From assembly GCA_000727475.1 (NCBI GenBank), contig KL647291.1:3393434-3457433 (forward strand): a stretch of DNA of 64,000 nucleotides, read 5' to 3'. A model generated the notes under the pieces. It had not been told where the DNA came from and did not search any database. It saw only the letters and a list, made by a program, of their open reading frames with translations. Below, piece by piece: positions 57,401 through 64,000 of the stretch. Origin of the DNA: Sarcocystis neurona. Its lineage: Eukaryota > Apicomplexa > Conoidasida > Eucoccidiorida > Sarcocystidae. The number at the start of each line of letters is the position of its first letter. Positions within the stretch are counted from its first letter, which is position 1. A program made the position numbers and the translations under genes.

Positions 57401-60025
57401 AAAAAGAGCTCCTTGGGTGGTGAGTGATTTGCACGTTACCACTAAAACGTTTTTGCTAGTGATACTTATAATTTAGTGGTTCTGGATTGAATATTGTCCG
57501 AACTTCGAGACGAGAGAGGTAGCTGTGCCTCCGCAAGTACGCAGACGCATAAGAATTTTACAGCTGCGAGTGCCTTGACATCGTTTTCTGTAAGAATTCG
57601 TGTAGATGCACATGTAAACATAAATACAGGACGTACATATACAGGAGCGTTTAGTACTGTGTCTTGTACACACGCGTGCGCAGTTTCGCCTTACGTAGCA
57701 GGCTGAGGAACTAACAATACTATTCTTGTGGCATATGCTGCTAGAGGAACTGATTCTAACTGCGTTGATTTCAATAATGCCAATAGTGGCGCGTTTATAA
57801 GGGTCTTTGACCTTGACGCGTCCCTAAGAGCTCAACATGTGATCTACAGTAATTAACACAGCAGGTTTGCACGACAATTTACAATCAAGGGCGCGTTTTC
57901 CGTCCAGTTTTCTTCCACGCGACACCTACGTCGACATGAAATCCAGCTCCCTCAAGGCTATCATGAAAAGCAACACGACTAGCTGACCTTGTTCTCCACC
58001 AGTTTGTAGGACCAGGAGCAATTACGCATCATTCTGTCCTGGAGTGTTCAGTTTCGCTTCACAAACTGCCTTTCTTTTGGGCGCTATCGCGGTGGTAACG
58101 GCACGTACCACTATATCTGTCTCCCACTTACCGCGCTCATGCGTATACGCCTTCGCGGACATGCTTTCCCAACAGTGAAGCCCTTGGCGGGCTGCAGAGG
58201 AGGTACCGGCCTCCGGACGAGTATGTGCGCAGTTTGGAAAATTTTATGTGTATCATACAGTTCGCTTCTGGTGAATTTAAGACTGCGCAGAGTGAAGCTC
58301 CGCTTCGCTAGGGAACATTGCAGATAACGATTCTGGGTCTCTTGGAGTTGCTTCTTCGATAGTTACCGCATAAAAGTATGTCATCCTCTATCAGTCCACG
58401 AGTCCAAGTCCCGCGTAGCGGATCCAGCTCTCGGTTTCTGTTTGATATGATTTTACGTGGCGAGGGAAGACCAACTGCACGAGAGTGACTACGGAGATGT
58501 GCGCAAGCTCGTTGTACGGCTATTGTTCTGCCATAAGGATGCCGGTGTCGCTCTTTTTGTCTCAATAAAACTGGTTCACAAATCCCGCCTGTTGCACAAC
58601 ATGGTTGGTCGCTTTTACTAAAAGGGGGGCACTGGATGTCTGCGTACTAGGTGGGACACCAACAACATTGAAAGGTTTCTGTCCTTGGAATGAAAATTAC
58701 GTGCATTTCAGTATTTGAAGACACGGCTCCGCGATTGAGCGTTAAGTTGTCCCCGGCAATTTAGCAAAGCTGCTCAGTTGTAGACACCACTAATGCGGTC
58801 ACAAGAAATAAAATTGCTGTAGAGCGTTGGACCAGTCGTGGCTGTTGTGCCTCGTTGGTACCTAGCGCGGGAGGAGTGTTTACTAGTACTCTTGGAATAT
58901 CTAACTTTTCCAGAAATGTAAAAATCTTCGAGATTGCTGCACGCGGTAAGGTGTGCCACGAATTCTGTCACTACACGTCAAAATACAGTGGCAGTAATCT
59001 TCTAGACAGTGAGGAAACAGTAGGTCACGAAGTAATAAAGGACAGGGGGGCGATGTGTAGCAACGACTGCCAAGCTTTGGGGGGCATGCACCGGGGGTTG
59101 TACATGCGTGCTGTTTCGTAGATGTTCATATACGTGTGTATGTTTATGTGCGTGTGTACACAGGAAGTGTATCTTGTCTATATGCCACCTTGTCAACCCA
59201 ATCAATGATAAAGCACTATCTCGCTTGGCGGAGGTGTGCAGATTTAGTAATAGCGCAAAGAGGAAATATGCACATTGGCGCGTACGGTGGTGGAAATATA
59301 GGACGACTCCTCTACAGACGGTGGCCACTGGAGGAAGGCTAGTACCTTGCAAGTATTTACTTCCAGGCTGCGCCTGCGATACAAAGGGATTCAACAACGA
59401 CGCCAGTGCAGGTTTTTAATTCTACCGTCGTTGTGGCAGGCAACGTTCCTCCGCTGATGCTGCACGCACCTGGAAGTAGGAAGACCGTTGCTTTATTTCA
59501 TGTAAAGTGTACGAATCGTACTGCACTCGTCTTGTAGACAATGCGGAATCCTCCTCACTTCTCAACAGGAGCTCTTACTAATGCGAGATTCCTTCCCTAC
59601 AGCCGCCAGATACCTCCATTCACTTATCCGTATGTACACTTTTACGAGGGTTGTATTCTGCTGCACCGTTGGATTACTGCAGTTGCTCCCGCGTTATCAG
59701 TTCTCATCCAGCTCGCGCACGTCGCCTGCGCCGCATTGAAATAGCTTCTTGTCGTACTGACAGGGACTTCAAGGTTTGCCCTTAAGCCATGTATAACACC
59801 TACCTGTCTTTCGTTGTCTTGATTTGTGTGGTATAGTTGTAGTTCCTTGTCCTACGTGGGACACTATTAAATCTCCGTTTGTATCATGATCCGTATAGTG
59901 TAACTCTTGAATATCTTCCCAAATCAGCGTCCGAATAGATTAAAGGCCGGAGAAAGGAAAGACCACGGCATCTGTTTGGAGCCTTGCTAAGGGCCTGAAG
60001 CCAAAAAAAGTACCGCGGAGGATGA
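54462..60025. other. Divergent intergenic region between SSNA1 and TBCD with scattered plus-strand exon candidates
   Basis: The region should hold both promoters. It is too long for promoters alone, and several plus-strand segments look exon-like without forming a gene. These are a frame at 54663-54872, the frame at 55303-55491, a 32-bp segment 58914-58945 between CTAACTTTTCCAG and GTAAGG, and a frame at 59541-59744. A TATACA microsatellite patch lies at 55790-55990. I could not connect these into a model. Confidence 0.35.
55303..55491 (+). CDS. Candidate 3' terminal exon of an unidentified plus-strand gene
   Basis: The acceptor CACGCTTTCCCGGCAG is followed by a frame reading AQLYETAQRVSLGSVRTTLR, then a Leu/Arg-rich stretch and YKWIHKLSNIQLVLSV before a stop. 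It has ordinary codon usage, no repeats and a convincing acceptor. There is no recognised domain and no confident upstream partner exon, so it may be spurious. Confidence 0.28.
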   Translation, partial: CAQLYETAQRVSLGSVRTTLRHIRTSALLLRLTLRVRGRHDFSLRNYKWIHKLSNIQLVLSV

Positions 60026-60133
60026 GTTGCTGCATATCTTTGGATGATCTCTACAGGCACAGTGAAACATACATTTCAGCTATGTTGCTGCATATCTTTC
60101 GATGACCTCTGCAGGTGCAGTGAAACATACATT
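60026..60133. repeat. 58-bp tandem repeat, two copies
   Basis: GTTGCTGCATATCTTTGGAT...CAGTGAAACATACATT at 60026-60075 recurs at 60084-60133 with a handful of substitutions; the period is 58 bp. It lies about 430 bp upstream of the TBCD start codon. Confidence 0.85.
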
Positions 60134-60565
60134 CGCGAGAGAGATACAGTGCACGAATGAGGCAAAGGGTGTTTTGAGCCATCTACACGCGTGGCCAACT
60201 GGGTGTTTCTTTAACGAACGCACGCCGTGGTACAGTTGTGAGCTCAAAAAGAATGGCTGCACTATTAGTAGTCTCTGCTGAGTGCCAGGGGAAAAGAGTG
60301 TGTTTGTGTTTCTCTCGTTGTCACCGCCAAGCCTCCTCTAGATGGCAAGGTCCGAGTGCCTACTTTTCATATATAGTTGCAGGCTTCTTGATATTTTTCC
60401 TGGCTGTCACTTCACCGAAGGTGTAGAATAAAATAATCTGTGCAGATACCTGAGTTCAACCAAAACTGCAGCCGCATCAGAAGTCATGCGCGAAATTTTG
60501 TCGCTCCCTGTTAATATTAGTGAGAACAGACTAAACTGCCGCGGCCTTTACACCTCAGCAGCACG

Positions 60566-63500
60566 ATGGATTTCATAAGGGCGCTGCGGCATCATGCCCC
60601 GACAACATCCAGCGCGGGTTCTGTCGTTGCGCATTCTTCTTCTGAGGGATGTGAGTCGCCTTCCCATCAAAGCGAAAGTGCGTCAACGTCTTCGGCTGAA
60701 AACAGCAGCCTCTGTGTCGATGCGGATGTAGTCAGTGGCGGACTGTCGCACTTTTTAGAAGCCGAGTGTTTCTTTTCTCGGATGACGCAGCTGCTCGACT
60801 CCGCTCAACAGTTGTGCACGCTTAGCAGAGTGGCACATACAATCCGAGGTGTGCATACATGTGAACAACCAACACTTCCAGCTCACACAAGCCCAGTGGT
60901 AGGACCGCAGGGCGCTCGAGAAAACCAGGGTAGTTTTACAAAGTCACAATGGGCAAGTGGGACTGAAAGGAATTTAGTTCGCGATGGGCAAACAACGCGC
61001 ATCGAGCGCGTTGTTTGCGAAGTTTCGACCTGCATCAAAAACAGCGTTTCGGCTGTTGTCTTCTGCGTCGCAACTCTGGAAATTTACCAGAGCCAGCCAA
61101 CGCTGCTCGATCCGTACCTCTCACAGATAGTCAAACCCCTTGCGGAGACCGTAGCCAGCAACATCGAGCTTCTTACCCCCCTTTCAACTCGAGAACTTGA
61201 AGCAGAACTTTCAAAAATTATTTCGCACTCCACTTGTGAGCAGTGTGAAATTGCAGCCCCACTGGAACCTCGCTCTATTGCTACGGCGTCAGGCAGCTCC
61301 TCCTCCTCTTCCTCCGCCTCCGTCTCCTCCTGTTTTACTGCCTCGTCCTCATCACCTGTTCAGTCTCCTTCTGCCTCAGGTGCTCCAATCTCTGCCTCTT
61401 CACTCAAAGGATCACTCTGTACCTCACCTAATAGTTATCTGCGGGAAAGTAATTACACTTCGCCAGTCGACCAAGAAGTGTCTGCCGAGTTCACTGCACC
61501 GTCTTCGAATCCTGCGGCGAGGTGTGTCAGTGCAAGTCGGGCCGCGCCACCTACAACTGCTGGTGCAACAGAGTTTCACTGCCGCAAGAACGAAGTGTCG
61601 GAGCTTGAAGATCTGTTTTTACGAACAACAGCAAGCGTGGCCTTGCGTCTTCTGCTACATGTCTTGTATGTCGTCAACAGAGTGAGAGGCTACAAGAGTG
61701 TGCGGCAGTTATTGCCATCAGAGCCTGAGCTGCTTGAAGTTCTCGTCGACCACTGCGAGACGCTGCTCGCTGCAGAGTTTCTCCACCCCTTTCGCTCAGC
61801 AGCGGCCGCAGAGACTCTCTCCGCCGCTAATCCTGCTTCTGCTGCAGCGTCTGTATACGAAGAGCCGCAGCAGCAATCTAACGGCTTCGTTGTTAGCAGC
61901 AGGGCTGCTACAGAGCAAGGCGCTGTCGCGGAAAAGGACACGATAGAAAACAAGTGCTGGAGAGGTACCGAAGCTCTGCTTGTACAGCAGATGCACACGA
62001 TCATCGAGCTGCTACGGCAGCTGCCTCTTTGGAGCACTCATTACTCCTTACTTGTGTGGCTGTCGTTGCTTGTCCTCGCGCCTTTCGACCTTGAGAGTCT
62101 CGACAGCTCCGTCTCGTCTGACGCGTACACACAGGGGCACCAGAAAACAGCAGCAGGAACGCTGCCGCCGCAGGACGAGCGAACGCTTGTGCAGGCTGCA
62201 GAGGGGCAGCCGGCTGCCCCGTCGCGGCACGAAATCGGCGAGACGGACAACAACAGCGAACCAACACGGAGGAACGGACAAAAGTTCTGCTCCCTGAGAC
62301 ATCAGCTGCCTCTGGGGTCACGCACAATCGTGTTGGTGGAGGGATATCTGCGAAACACTAGCAGCAAGGCGAGTGATGCAGCAGCATTTGTTGTAGCTCG
62401 TTTCTTTAGCAGGCCCGACGTATGTACGAAGGCTGCTGGAACGTTCTCTGCCTTTCTGCAGTTCTGCCAGGACGTCCTCAACGGCGACAACACTTGCACT
62501 GTAGTGAATAAAAGAACTCTCTCGGAGGCAGCGCCTTCTTCCTGCTGCCAGGTCCTTCCACTCCTGCGGAGTGCTAGTGACTCTGTTCCTTTATTTGCCA
62601 AAGCGAACGGTGAGTTGCACAAGAAAGTGACGCGTCGTCCACAGGCGGTCGCACCGTTATTGCTCGCTCATCAGGGCAGCGAAACAGGTAGAATCAACGT
62701 CGTATTCGCCGCGAAAGTTACTGGTACACGCGATACTACCGCAGTGTTGATCGGCAAATTCTGCTCGCCCACGCCGTTTGTAAACAGTTAAAAATTTCTC
62801 TCTCTCTCTCTTTCTCCGTCTCTGTCTCTACGTGTCTGTCTTCATATAAAGCTATGCTTCAAGGGCAGCTACACACACAGAGAGACCGTCGGCAGGGCTT
62901 CTGACGAGCGCTTTTCGATAAATGCAGATAGAAGGGACGGCGTGAGAAACATGCTTCCGCATTGATTCCGGCTGAAGTTTGCCGTTCTTCCTGCGTTCTA
63001 TGTTCCCCACTCTGTTAGCTGGCTCTAGGAAAGTGTCTTTTGCTGGCAGAGGATGGACTTCTTCAGGAATTTCTTTGCCGTGGAGAAGGGCTGTAGGATA
63101 CAGCGGAGCAGCTGCAACCCACGGGAGCGGTGCCAGCAGTGAAGCGGGTGGCTTGGCAGCACTGCAGGGCTGACTTGCGCTACTCACATACTCGTGACAG
63201 AGACGAGGGGTATGCCCCGGCTTCTCTTTTACACATCACGCAGCTTCTTTTGCGCATCTCTTCCTTGTAGAAACGCTCTTCCCAGTCATAGAGCAGGCTA
63301 CGAGGCAGCCGCTCGGCTAGGCTGCCGGCTTTTACCATCTCCACACTTAATAGTTACATTTGAACACCTGTGTACGTCATCCGTACACGTATATACACAT
63401 ATATAAATTTATATACGTATACAGGTATACGTGTAGTATACGCGTTTTACGTCGCGCAGGCCGTTACGACGTCCTGCTCACCGCAGGCAGCAGCACTGTA

Positions 63501-64000
63501 TGAGTGCCCTTTGAATGCTTCTCAAAGACCCTCGATCGCCACGGTCGCACACGTAAGACCCACGTGTCGTAACGGTATTAGTACGCGAGAAGTTATGCCA
63601 GCGGGAAAAGACGTATTAGAATGAAAAGCTACTGTGTACACTCCCCTTGTTGATAAACGTTGCAGAGCAAAATTTTTTTAAGCCGCGTGGCACTGATGCC
63701 AGCTAGAAACTGCTTTCCACAATATCGGGATGATAAAAAAGAGACGACTTTACGTGTGCTAGTCCACACGCTCCTCCAAGCATGTGACTGCTGCACGCTT
63801 GTGAATGGTATCACGCGATTTCGTGTGTTTCAGCTCTTCGGGCGTTACACGAAATTCTCAAGAGCATCTCCCGGGCGTCGGCTCTTCCAGAGCTTCCTCG
63901 CTTGTTGCGTCTGGTGGGTATTGGCGGAGCGGCGTCTTCACACGCAGCCGCAGGAGCTACTGCACAGAGGACGGCTGCTTCGTTGCCTCAATCTGTGCAG
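60566..64000 (+). CDS. TBCD: Tubulin-folding cofactor D, N-terminal part (continues beyond window)
   Basis: Exon 1 60566-62609 (681 codons plus one base, donor GTGAGT) and exon 2 from 63834 to the window end (acceptor TTCGTGTGTTTCAG) join in phase 1. The reading frame of exon 1 runs on to 62791, but the GTGAGT donor and the continuity of the family sequence favour splicing at 62609. Diagnostic blocks: LEIYQSQPTLLDPYL (about 172-186), VNRVRGYKSVRQLLPSEPEL (about 371-390), LLVWLSLLVLAPFDLESLD (about 494-512), SSKASDAAAFVVARFFSRPD (about 599-618), then ALRALHEILKSI across the junction. These match the HEAT/armadillo N-terminal half of TBCD, which captures beta-tubulin and, with cofactors C and E, builds and recycles alpha/beta-tubulin dimers. 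Human TBCD has about 1190 residues; about 737 are visible here. Ser-rich inserts at the N-terminus (15-50) and at about 245-290 are lineage expansions. Confidence 0.93.
62790..62850. repeat. CT-rich tract in TBCD intron 1
   Basis: TCTCTCTCTCTCTTTCTCC followed by further pyrimidine words, in the sense orientation within the 1224-bp intron 62610-63833. An AT/GT microsatellite (ATATACACATATATAAATTT) lies at 63390-63435 in the same intron. Confidence 0.7.

Noticed and set aside
62610..62791. Unspliced end of TBCD exon 1 as a 741-residue complete protein
   Set aside because: TBCD is far longer; a GTGAGT donor at 62610 joins in phase to the exon at 63834, which continues the family sequence.
1..64000. 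Telomere-like AAACCCT arrays, transposons with recognisable transposase or reverse transcriptase, rRNA or tRNA genes
   Set aside because: I looked for these by eye and saw none. Small RNA genes could be missed without a covariance-model search.

Overview
The window is nuclear DNA of an apicomplexan, most likely an eimeriid coccidian (Eimeria or a close relative such as Cyclospora). The evidence is: eukaryotic genes with many GT-AG introns and conserved reading phases; long introns full of TATACA/TGTG microsatellites; abundant CTG/CAG triplet repeats inside introns and exons; and Ala/Gln/Ser runs in proteins. No CDS is longer than a single exon, and there is no sign of bacterial organisation. 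The genus call is inference. I saw no run of the AAACCCT telomere-like repeat known from Eimeria tenella.

Region 1 to about 22.5 kb is repeat-rich. After about 7 kb of microsatellites, purine-rich sequence and one candidate exon (5429-5755), it holds a single plus-strand gene, a TBL2-type WD40 membrane protein. I rebuilt this gene from eight exons between 7326 and 22549. Introns make up about nine tenths of it and carry CTG tracts, AT/GT microsatellites and several minisatellites.

Region 22.5-44.7 kb has far fewer repeats. On the minus strand it carries a large IQ-motif (calmodulin-binding type) gene (36946 down to about 29.3 kb), a 1.1-kb open exon (26787-25717) and a two-exon gene for a small secreted protein (40518-39963). 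Much of the rest could not be assigned.

Region 44.7-64 kb holds three recognisable conserved genes: a CHTOP/FoP-type RGG protein on the plus strand (44780-48702, three exons), an SSNA1/DIP13 coiled-coil gene on the minus strand (54461-51689, four exons), and the 5' part of a TBCD (tubulin-folding cofactor D) gene on the plus strand from 60566, running off the window end. SSNA1 and TBCD both act on microtubules and lie head to head about 6 kb apart.

All splice models were made by hand from acceptor/donor motifs, reading phase and remembered family sequence. They were not checked against transcripts. No convincing new multi-gene system was seen. The most unusual material is the repeat architecture of the TBL2 introns, a shared TGTACRTACACC repeat core, and a GC-AG intron that splits an IQ motif.
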